DNA from: Kiritimatiellia bacterium
GTDB lineage: Bacteria > Verrucomicrobiota > Kiritimatiellia > UBA8416 > JAIOPI01
Length of the DNA: 8,779 bases
Direction: 5' to 3'
Assembly (NCBI GenBank): GCA_028822745.1
Contig: JAPKCZ010000060.1
Coordinates: forward strand, 1-8,779
Below are positions 1 to 6,140 of this stretch, one piece after another. The position numbers were made by a program, and so were the translations under genes. Positions within the stretch are counted from its first letter, which is position 1. Each line of letters opens with the position of its first letter. The notes beneath the pieces are model-generated. The model saw only the letters and a program-made list of their open reading frames with translations, searched no databases and had not been told where the DNA came from.

Positions 1-1283
1 GCGAGTGTAGTGCGCATCGTCAGGAACTCGCTCGCCCTTCGCCAGTTTTTGGCCGTGAAGCGGTGCAGCACCCGGGTGCTGCTGTTGCTGTTGATGCTAA
101 GGTCGGCGGATCTTGCGCCGACATTTCCGGCTATCAGATCTATTCTGCTTAAAGCAGGATAGCTGCCATTACTATTTTTGCCGTCCGGATCGCGCACACG
201 AATTTCAATCTGGACCGCACTGCCCTGGTCGACGACCAGTTCGCCGCCCATTGATGCTTCAGCTTTTTGGTACCTGACCGTGACATAAACCTCGCTGACA
301 AGGTCACCGGTTGTTACGAAGACCTGTCCGGAGCGCAACGCGGCCAAGATGGCCTCATGATTCTTCTCGGCGTAGACAAAGGTCTTGGAATATTCACCCG
401 GGTAAAAATCGACACCCTCATCTGAATGGTGACGATGAAAATCTGAGTTGGATGTGATCCATCAGCGTCGTCCTTCACCGAGCATCGAGTCCCAAAACCC
501 ACCCACTCTCGCGGTCATCTGATCGAAGCCACCCAGTGTCGGATAACCAAGGTACGCACCTCGAGGTAACTTCAGAGGCATCTTGTATGAGGCGAGCGTT
601 TTTTTGATGGCGTCGCCTGCCAGCGGCATCGCCTGGTGTCCTGGTGCGCCGGCCATACCCACAGCGACATTGGGCGCGGTGTCATTCCAGTGACGAAACT
701 CGGCTGGATCATCGTCACCATATTCACCGTATGCAGTAGCGGTGCGGGAAGGGTGGTTGGCGATGACCACCGGGGGTGACGGCAGCGCCTTCATAACCGT
801 TAATGCGGCCAGCATGTTGTCCTCGACATCACGGCTAATATCCAACGGGAATACTTCGCGCTTGTCAAAACCATGTTCCAACCTAAACAGTACCTGCTGT
901 TCATCGTGGGTGTACGGAATAATCAAACTACTGTGGTCGGCCCCGGGGCTGTTTAACTCCATCCCATAAAACTGAATTACCTCGGGGACTTCCTTACGGG
1001 ATTTCAACAATGCGGGATAGGCCATATCCCGATTAATCTTACTGTGATTTGGTCCGCCATGGTCCGTCCCCACGATCCAGGATAAACCATACTTTTTTGC
1101 GAGCGTGGCATTGGTAGGCATCGGGTTAACCGCATCGCCACCTATAATGGCGCGCGGCGGATTCACACTGTAGTCGTATCCGGGGCTGAAATGGCTATGG
1201 ATGTGATGGTCTCCAGCCAGCCAGCGTTTCTCCGCAAAGGCGGTGGCCGAGGTCAGTAGCATAGCGAGTAGTAGAAGTTTCAT
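1..1283 (-). pseudogene. Exported PHP-domain metallohydrolase, interrupted by an in-frame TGA and running off the left edge
   Basis: The gene starts at 1283 and its intact part is 273 codons, ending in TGA at 462-464. The same frame then stays open for about 153 more codons to the window edge. The N-terminus (MKLLLLAMLLTSATAFA, then EK) is a Sec signal peptide with an AxA-type cleavage site, so the protein is predicted periplasmic or secreted. A metal-binding HHIHSH motif follows at about residues 26-31, with GTDHGG near residue 73 and a conserved NHPSR near 175. Beyond the stop the frame reads WITSNSDFH, the late PHP metal-site motif. This order matches exported PHP-domain hydrolases related to the CehA/McbA group; the substrate is unknown. 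From memory, relatives have two tryptophans at the stop, so TGA probably replaces TGG by a single base change or a sequencing error. Without the downstream part the enzyme would lack a metal ligand set and is probably inactive. It is the last visible gene of the leftward operon. Start support is a weak AGGG six bases upstream. Confidence 0.8.
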
Positions 1284-1292
1284 AGGGAACCC

Positions 1293-1334
1293 TGGTGATT
1301 AGATTAACGACTTGTATTGTTGATTAGGTTAACG
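1293..1334. repeat. Pair of 17-base imperfect direct repeats
   Basis: The copies lie at 1293-1309 and 1318-1334, 25 bases apart start to start, and match at 15 of 17 positions (core TGATTAG-A/G-TTAACG). The second copy contains the stop codon of the NIPSNAP-like gene; the first lies in the gap before the PHP gene. They look like a short tandem duplication in the intergenic gap, or two sites for one DNA-binding protein. Nothing distinguishes these options. Confidence 0.6.
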
Positions 1335-1994
1335 GGCCTTGGAGAAAGGGAGCGGATCCAGGAGATGAACTGAGGCTTCGTGGGTGACTGCATCAAGGGC
1401 GGCAAGCACCTCCGTTGAGGCAGCCTGGGGATACCATTCCCGGGTGATGTCGTCCGCAATCCAGATCTCACTCATCTCGCGGCGGTCGCCGTACGTCGTC
1501 TGGTAAGCGGTAAAGAGTTTCCAGCTTCCCGCGGCCTCGAGTCGGTCTGCCAGATCGGAGAGTGCTTCACTCGCGGCAGTCATCCCAGTGACGCCTACGC
1601 GACGACGAATCAGGCGGTAGCATCGGGGAGCGCTGCCGGTATTGGCTGCCCCCTGTTGAAGGCGACGGTCGTCGGCAAATGCGAAAGGCCTCCCGTTCTT
1701 GAGGACTTCGTCCACCGTGAACCCGAGCGCTGCGAAGCGAGGCAGTCCCTCCGTCAGGGTTTTGTGCTCGAGCAATCTGGGCCCAATCTTTTCCATGGCG
1801 GCCATTGACTCGGCAGTCGTGAGGAACAGGTCCCGCCCGAGAGGACCGCTCACCTGGCGCCAGGCCCCAACCAGGTTATACCCGACATCGTTCATTGCCG
1901 GGATCATGGTTTCCCCGTAAACCTTGATGTAGTTAGCGAATGCGGTGGGTGTCGAGTTACCGAGGATATGCTCGGCTTCGATCATGATGGTCAT
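1329..1994 (-). CDS. NIPSNAP-like / dimeric alpha-beta barrel protein, function unknown
   Basis: This is a 221-residue protein with no signal peptide and no membrane segment, so it is probably cytoplasmic. It appears to contain two related halves. The first (about residues 1-105) has YIKVYGETMIPAMNDVGYNLVGAWRQ. The second (about 120-221) has YRLIRRRVGV, then an amphipathic helix, then GSWKLFTAYQTTYGDRREMSEIW. Each half reads as a strand, a helix, a 'G-x-W' turn and a final strand, which is the pattern of tandem ferredoxin-like NIPSNAP/EthD-type domains. Such proteins are often found in catabolic clusters, and few have a proven reaction. The chosen ATG is placed 10 bases after a good AAGGAG (plus-strand 2005-2010); the next in-frame ATG, at codon 4, would be too far from it. 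The gene is 40 bases downstream of the MFS gene and 45 bases upstream of the PHP gene, so it is probably in the same transcript. The family call is made from pattern only and is moderately sure; that it is a real gene is nearly certain. Confidence 0.72.
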   Translation of the reverse strand: MTIMIEAEHILGNSTPTAFANYIKVYGETMIPAMNDVGYNLVGAWRQVSGPLGRDLFLTTAESMAAMEKIGPRLLEHKTLTEGLPRFAALGFTVDEVLKNGRPFAFADDRRLQQGAANTGSAPRCYRLIRRRVGVTGMTAASEALSDLADRLEAAGSWKLFTAYQTTYGDRREMSEIWIADDITREWYPQAASTEVLAALDAVTHEASVHLLDPLPFSKAR

Positions 1995-2004
1995 CGTTTC
2001 TTTG

Positions 2005-2010
2005 CTCCTT
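2005..2010 (-). promoter_or_regulatory. Ribosome binding site of the NIPSNAP-like gene
   Basis: The minus strand reads AAGGAG here, ten bases before the ATG at 1994. This fixes the start at that ATG rather than at the methionine three codons later. Confidence 0.7.
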
Positions 2011-2034
2011 TTGTTTGCGACAACGTTTACTCCC

Positions 2035-3330
2035 TCACGACACTAATTCGTTCCTGAGGTGTTTCGCGGCGATAAAAAAGTGAAGGGCTCCCCAGCTAAT
2101 GAACATGACACCAATGATCATGGCGTAGCGCAGACTCTCGCCCCCTAGTGTTGGCGTTAGCACATCGCTAAGATAGCCAACAAGTAGTGGACCCGCGCCA
2201 GTACCGACCAGATTCGAGGCGAACATGACTGCGGCTGTTCCCATGCCTCGAAGGTGTGCAGGCAGAACGCTTTGAATACTTGTCAGAACGAATCCCACGC
2301 AGGATGAGGAAAGAGCCACGGTAATCGCCAGCATCAGAACGACCAGATACAGGTCAGAGATATAAAGGGTCAGCATCCAGGTAGGCACGATCGTAAGGTA
2401 GACAGCGCCCGGCCACCACAGCTCCCAGCGCCGATCCCGTCGCACCACCCTTGGTCCAAACACCACGCCGAACATCACACCGGCGAATGAGGCCAACCCA
2501 GCCAGTACGCCTAGTAACCCGCCCACTTCGCTCAAGGACATGCCGTGGCTACGCATAAAAAAAGCGCCGAGCCAGGCGCTGACGCCCGCGCCACCGAAGG
2601 CGCCGATGCCATAGGCGAGCAATAGGTGTTGCATGGTTCGGCGACTGAGTACCTGCGCGACTGCCTGATACCAGGCAATATCCGTATCGAATCGCTCCGA
2701 GGTGCTCTGGAAGCGCCCTCGTGGGGGTTCACGTAAAGTCGTCAACAGAACAATGGCGAGCAGTAAACCGGGCAGACCCATGGTAAACAAAGCGACTCGC
2801 CAACCATAGTGGTCTGCTATTACGCCGACCAACCCCAATCCCAATGCGCCTCCTGTAACACCGCCTAGCATAAACAGACTCATCCCGCGGCTGCGACTTT
2901 CCGGCTTGTAGTATTCACCCATCATCGACACCGACGCCGGAGAGCCACCGGCTTCGCCAATGCCGACCACGACTCTTGTCAGTGCCAGCTGAATAAAGTT
3001 TTGGGCGAATCCGGCAATCGCGGTCGCAATGCTCCACACGGCCAGGCAGACTGATAACAGTTTCACCCTGCTGCGGGTATCCGCCAGACGCGCTAGCGGA
3101 ATGCCGAACAACGCGTAGGTCAGACTAAATGCAAAGCCGGTGAGCAGCCCGAGCTGTGTGTCGGACAAGCCAAGGTCTGTCTTGATCGGCTCAACCAGAA
3201 TTGCCAGAGCCCCTCGGTCCAGAGCATTGAACATGTTGACAAGGCACAACAGCACAGTCGCATGAACGAGCTGGCCACGACTGACACCGACTCGGCTAGC
3301 GGGGGCTGTGCTTGTTGCTGAATCATCCAC
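2035..3330 (-). CDS. MFS transporter, likely importer of the cluster's substrate
   Basis: This 431-residue inner-membrane protein has about 12 hydrophobic segments and the usual length of the major facilitator superfamily. The first segment (about residues 21-36) ends at NALDRG, typical of spinster-like and anion/organic-acid symporter branches. The cytoplasmic loop after segment 2 carries the motif-A-like GIPLARLADTRSRVK (about 77-90). Segment 4 has TRVVVGIGEAGGSPAS (about 118-133), also characteristic of that branch. It probably moves the organic substrate of the operon by proton coupling; the substrate and direction cannot be read from the sequence. The start is GTG at 3328-3330, 24 bases after the stop of the upstream esterase, with no strong Shine-Dalgarno, so translation may be partly coupled to the esterase. 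A later start is possible because residues 1-18 are hydrophilic and poorly constrained. The stop is a normal TGA, which argues that TGA is a stop codon in this genome. Confidence 0.9.
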   Translation of the reverse strand: MDDSATSTAPASRVGVSRGQLVHATVLLCLVNMFNALDRGALAILVEPIKTDLGLSDTQLGLLTGFAFSLTYALFGIPLARLADTRSRVKLLSVCLAVWSIATAIAGFAQNFIQLALTRVVVGIGEAGGSPASVSMMGEYYKPESRSRGMSLFMLGGVTGGALGLGLVGVIADHYGWRVALFTMGLPGLLLAIVLLTTLREPPRGRFQSTSERFDTDIAWYQAVAQVLSRRTMQHLLLAYGIGAFGGAGVSAWLGAFFMRSHGMSLSEVGGLLGVLAGLASFAGVMFGVVFGPRVVRRDRRWELWWPGAVYLTIVPTWMLTLYISDLYLVVLMLAITVALSSSCVGFVLTSIQSVLPAHLRGMGTAAVMFASNLVGTGAGPLLVGYLSDVLTPTLGGESLRYAMIIGVMFISWGALHFFIAAKHLRNELVS

Positions 3331-3354
3331 TTGTCGTCATTCGTCGCCGGAGCA

Positions 3355-4827
3355 TCACGCATCACCCCACCGCTTGCGCAATTGGTTATCCGGGTCCTGC
3401 TCAATTCTCGATTCGGCGTCCATGATCATGACTTCACGTTGATCGGCCGAATAAGGAGGCCAGTGCGGCAGACCAGCGCCGTTGGGATCGCCAGTGCGCG
3501 CGAAGGCTAGTACCGTGTTTGACCACTGCTGCGCCAGTCGGCGGACCACTGGATCCTTCGGATCGTGGTAGTGGGCGAAGGAAATGCGCGAAATCTCCGG
3601 GCGCGCATAGTCGTTGAAGGTGAACGCAACCTCACAGCCGTGGGTGGCGCCGAGAACGCCGTCCATGACGGAGGACGGCAGGTCAAAACGGTACAGCCAG
3701 CCGCTGGACCCAGCCGCTGTGGCGGCTTCACTTGTGCGTATAGCAGCGCGGCGGAACATCTCGGTATAGACCCGCTGGTAGAGATTCTTGCCAGTCTCGT
3801 CGGGATAAGCGTCCTGCATCGCGGTCACGTAATCGCCGGGTTCCGTACCGACGCGGAGGAGGTCGAAGGGCATTGCTCCCAGGACAGCGGTCATGGGGTC
3901 GAAGGGGGTCCCTTCGGGGGCAAACGAAGTCATAAAGGTGCCTTCATGCAGATTGGAGCCCGCGATGTAGGGTACGCCTCGCGCGCCGCGCTCGGCAATT
4001 GCCTGGTAGGTATCCCGGGTGATCACCACGCCGTCAACGCAGACCTCACCCAGAACACCGGCGCCGAGCTGAGCCGCCAGCAAATCTTGAGCCGAGAGTT
4101 GCTTGAGATGGGTGAGCAATTCACTCTCGTCCACCTCCAAGTGTGCGGCGAATTCCGTTGACAGTGACGCCGGTGGGTTGGTGATGGCGGTGCCACTGTG
4201 AGCAATGGCGCGGTGATACAGGCCGTCGGCGGAGGGTGCGGCCAGAATCGCATTGACCGAACCACCACCGGCAGATTCGCCAAAGATGGTCACGTTGTTG
4301 GGGTCACCCCCGTAATCATTGATGTTGTCCCTCACCCAGGTCAGCGCCATGATCTGGTCGCGGAAGCCGTTGGATGCCGATCCGGCCAGGTCGTCGTCGT
4401 ACTTCGACAGATCGAGAAAACCAAATACGCCAAGCCGATAGTTGACAGCAACCACCACAACGTCGCCCTGGGCAGCAAGAATAGAGCCGTCGTGGTCATT
4501 ACCGGAGCCAATGTAGTAGGCGCCGCCATGAATCCAGAACAACACCGGCCGGGCGCGATCGTCCGCTGCAGGTGTGTAGATGTCCACAGTCAGACAGTCT
4601 TCGCTGAATGGCTCCGGTGATGGTGGAGCTGTTGGGTTTTCAGGTTGCATCGCCCTGTTTCCCAGCCTGGTGGCATCCAGCGTGCCTGACCAGGGTCCAT
4701 GGAGTTCCGGCGCCTGAAAGCGCCGTTCACCCACCGGGGGTTTTGCATATGGGACGCCCAGGAACATCTGGATGTCGTTTTCCGGCTTGCCGGTAATGCT
4801 GCCAAGCTGTGTAGTCACCGTGGTCAT
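3355..4827 (-). CDS. Type-B carboxylesterase (alpha/beta hydrolase), copy 1
   Basis: This is a full-length 490-residue carboxylesterase without a signal peptide, predicted cytoplasmic, which would hydrolyse carboxylic ester bonds. Family landmarks are in order: FLGVPYAKPPVG near the N-terminus, the SEDCL motif (75-79), the oxyanion-hole HGG (100-102), the nucleophile elbow GESAGG with Ser185, the acid residue in NLHEG (Glu295) and the catalytic histidine in ATHGCE (His396). All three catalytic residues are therefore present. The C-terminal region holds ARTGDPNGAGLPHW (443-456), a typical family element that reappears at the start of the divergent amidohydrolase. It is the first gene of the leftward operon, with a good AAGGAG eight bases before its ATG. 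The N-terminal 40 residues match the esterase at 6137 at 23 positions, so the two are paralogues. Such clusters often use these enzymes on non-native esters; the real substrate is unknown. Confidence 0.93.
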   Translation of the reverse strand: MTTVTTQLGSITGKPENDIQMFLGVPYAKPPVGERRFQAPELHGPWSGTLDATRLGNRAMQPENPTAPPSPEPFSEDCLTVDIYTPAADDRARPVLFWIHGGAYYIGSGNDHDGSILAAQGDVVVVAVNYRLGVFGFLDLSKYDDDLAGSASNGFRDQIMALTWVRDNINDYGGDPNNVTIFGESAGGGSVNAILAAPSADGLYHRAIAHSGTAITNPPASLSTEFAAHLEVDESELLTHLKQLSAQDLLAAQLGAGVLGEVCVDGVVITRDTYQAIAERGARGVPYIAGSNLHEGTFMTSFAPEGTPFDPMTAVLGAMPFDLLRVGTEPGDYVTAMQDAYPDETGKNLYQRVYTEMFRRAAIRTSEAATAAGSSGWLYRFDLPSSVMDGVLGATHGCEVAFTFNDYARPEISRISFAHYHDPKDPVVRRLAQQWSNTVLAFARTGDPNGAGLPHWPPYSADQREVMIMDAESRIEQDPDNQLRKRWGDA

Positions 4828-4835
4828 AGTACCGA

Positions 4836-4841
4836 CTCCTT
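4836..4841 (-). promoter_or_regulatory. Ribosome binding site of carboxylesterase 1
   Basis: The minus strand reads AAGGAG, eight bases before the ATG at 4827. It supports that start for the first gene of the leftward operon. Confidence 0.75.
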
Positions 4842-4880
4842 GAGGGTGTTGAAGGTGGTGTTGTGTTATCTGCGGCGGTT

Positions 4881-4896
4881 GATCCGATTTCGGATC
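4881..4896. repeat. Inverted repeat in the divergent promoter (GATCCGA-TT-TCGGATC)
   Basis: This is a perfect dyad with 7-base arms around a 2-base centre, in the middle of the spacer between the two operons. It could be an operator for a dimeric regulator. It is too short and lacks the T-run needed to be a terminator. Confidence 0.6.
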
Positions 4897-4921
4897 CTGC
4901 TCTGAAAAATGTGTTGTGTTT

Positions 4922-4948
4922 AACTGAATATTGAATCAACATTCAGTT
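4922..4948. repeat. Inverted repeat next to the amidohydrolase start (AACTGAAT-N11-ATTCAGTT)
   Basis: The arms are perfect over 8 bases, 11 bases apart. A second TGAAT at 4932-4936 also pairs with the right arm as TGAAT-N4-ATTCA. The right arm ends one base before the ATG at 4950. A protein bound here would cover the place where a promoter or ribosome site of the rightward operon should lie. Arm length and spacing suit a dimeric repressor such as a TetR-type regulator, but the family is a guess. Confidence 0.6.
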
Positions 4949-4949
4949 T

Positions 4950-6140
4950 ATGTCAAAAATAATTCGCAAAGCCCTCGCGCGCAATGGCGATCCTAACGGC
5001 GCCGGGCTGCCGCGATGGTCAGACCTTCCCGACGTGCCGGGCGTCGTGCTGCGGGAATGGCTCGCACGCACGTCGGAAGAGGTCATCGACCCGGAACAAC
5101 CCATCATCGATCCCCATCACCATTTGTGGGATCGGCGGCCGCGACCCGAGTCTCCCGAGGGATCACTTACCCAATCCGAGATCGACGCGTTGCCGAAGTG
5201 GATCGGTCGTCTCCCGCTTTGCTATCTCGCTGACGATCTCATGGACGACGTTCGCGGCGGCGGCCACAACGTCGTCGACACTGTGTTCATCGATAGCATG
5301 GCGATGTATCGAGCCGACGGAGGCGCCGATTTCAGCGTCGGCGAGACCGAATTCGTGAACGGCATCGCGGCCATGGCCGCAAGCAATCTCTACGGCCCGG
5401 ATGCGCGGTGCTGTGGGGCCATCGTCAGTTATGCGGATCTGACCCTGGGTGCAGCGGTGGAGCCTGTGCTCCTTGCCCACCGGGCGGCAAGCCCCCGGTT
5501 TCGAGGCATTCGCCATTCTCACGCCTGGCATGAATCGCCGGATATCGGGAACTCCCGCACGGCCGGTGATACACCTGGACTGCTCGCAAGTGACGACTTT
5601 CGGGCTGGGTTCAAAGTGCTCGACCGCCTGAATCTCTCGTTCGACTCCTATGGGTATTACACGCAACTCTGTGAGGTCGAAGACCTCGCCAACGCGTTCC
5701 CGGGCGTGAGTATCGTCGTTAACCATATCGGCGGTCTGATCAAGAAGGGTCCGCTGGCCAATGAGCGAGATGGCGTGGTGTTCATCGAGTGGCAGCGGGC
5801 TGTCCGCTCACTCGCCGGTTGCCCAAACGTCGTAATGAAACTGGGCGGTTGCGGCATGCCGGCCTACGGATGGGGCTATGAGGAGCGCGACGCGCCACCT
5901 TCGTCCGATGAGATGGCGACGGCGTGGCAACCCTACTTTGCGGAGCTGATCGAAGCCTTCGGCGTGGAGCGCTGCATGTTCGAGTCGAATTTTCCCATCG
6001 ACAAGGTGTCGTGCTCGTATACGAATCTCTGGAACGCGTTCAAGAGAGTCACGACGGCGCTAAAGCTCACGGCGACCGAGAAGAACGAGCTCTTCCATGA
6101 CTGCGCGGCCCGCGTCTACCAGATCGGTACAGAAATATGA
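4950..6140 (+). CDS. Amidohydrolase-2 family hydrolase (lactonase-like) with a chimeric N-terminus
   Basis: The frame encodes 396 residues. From about residue 24 onward it is an amidohydrolase-2 (PF04909-type) TIM-barrel metallohydrolase. It has the first-strand metal motif IDPHHHLWD (53-61), the region FRGIRHSHAW (184-193), VNHIGG (257-262) with a putative metal-ligand His259, and the late motif MFESNFPID (343-351). Members cleave lactones, cyclic esters or C-C bonds in aromatic and cyclic-compound breakdown; the substrate is not readable here. The position where many relatives have Asp (SDWP) is Asn347 here, followed by Asp351, a subfamily pattern as I recall it. Residues 8-23 (ALARNGDPNGAGLPRW) are not amidohydrolase sequence but match a carboxylesterase C-terminal segment. 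The ATG at 4950 has no visible Shine-Dalgarno and sits against an inverted repeat. The true start might therefore differ, for example GTG at 5034 in the same frame. The stop overlaps the next ATG (ATGA, 6137-6140), indicating coupling to esterase 2. Confidence 0.87.
   Translation: MSKIIRKALARNGDPNGAGLPRWSDLPDVPGVVLREWLARTSEEVIDPEQPIIDPHHHLWDRRPRPESPEGSLTQSEIDALPKWIGRLPLCYLADDLMDDVRGGGHNVVDTVFIDSMAMYRADGGADFSVGETEFVNGIAAMAASNLYGPDARCCGAIVSYADLTLGAAVEPVLLAHRAASPRFRGIRHSHAWHESPDIGNSRTAGDTPGLLASDDFRAGFKVLDRLNLSFDSYGYYTQLCEVEDLANAFPGVSIVVNHIGGLIKKGPLANERDGVVFIEWQRAVRSLAGCPNVVMKLGGCGMPAYGWGYEERDAPPSSDEMATAWQPYFAELIEAFGVERCMFESNFPIDKVSCSYTNLWNAFKRVTTALKLTATEKNELFHDCAARVYQIGTEI
4971..5018 (+). repeat. 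Carboxylesterase C-terminal remnant inside the amidohydrolase frame
   Basis: These 16 codons match codons 441-456 of carboxylesterase 1 (plus-strand 3460-3507, opposite orientation). By hand count, 13 of 16 residues and 41 of 48 bases are identical. The shared core is GDPNGAGLP followed one residue later by Trp. The remnant keeps the amidohydrolase reading frame. It looks like the tail of a lost or recombined esterase copy fused to the amidohydrolase. The match to the second esterase (GAPSSSGLPEW) is clearly weaker. Confidence 0.7.

Larger units (their letters stand above)
4828..4949. promoter_or_regulatory. Divergent intergenic region controlling both operons
   Basis: This 122-base spacer separates the leftward esterase from the rightward amidohydrolase and must carry promoters for both operons. 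It is more AT-rich near the amidohydrolase side. It contains two inverted repeats, described separately, that look like operators. I could not identify a convincing -35/-10 pair for either direction by eye. No regulator gene is present in the window, so any regulator acts in trans. Confidence 0.75.

Noticed and set aside
65..82. Perfect 18-base palindrome GCAGCACCC-GGGTGCTGC
   Set aside because: It lies inside the PHP coding frame and is explained by the codons there. There is no loop or T-run for a terminator, and one such palindrome can occur by chance in DNA of this composition.
462..464. TGA read as selenocysteine or as tryptophan under an altered genetic code
   Set aside because: The family residue appears to be tryptophan, not cysteine, and I saw no SECIS-like hairpin. 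The MFS, carboxylesterase 1, amidohydrolase and ThuA-like genes all end in TGA at sensible positions.
314..502. Separate small minus-strand gene near the left end
   Set aside because: It is in a different frame from the PHP continuation, which carries the conserved WITSNSDFH. It is therefore a chance frame.
3565..4161. Long open frame on the plus strand, antisense to carboxylesterase 1
   Set aside because: It mirrors the codon pattern of the real gene, shows no recognisable domain and has low-quality protein composition.
5163..5726. 187-codon open frame on the minus strand inside the amidohydrolase
   Set aside because: It is antisense to a strongly supported amidohydrolase and has no family motif; high GC produces such frames.
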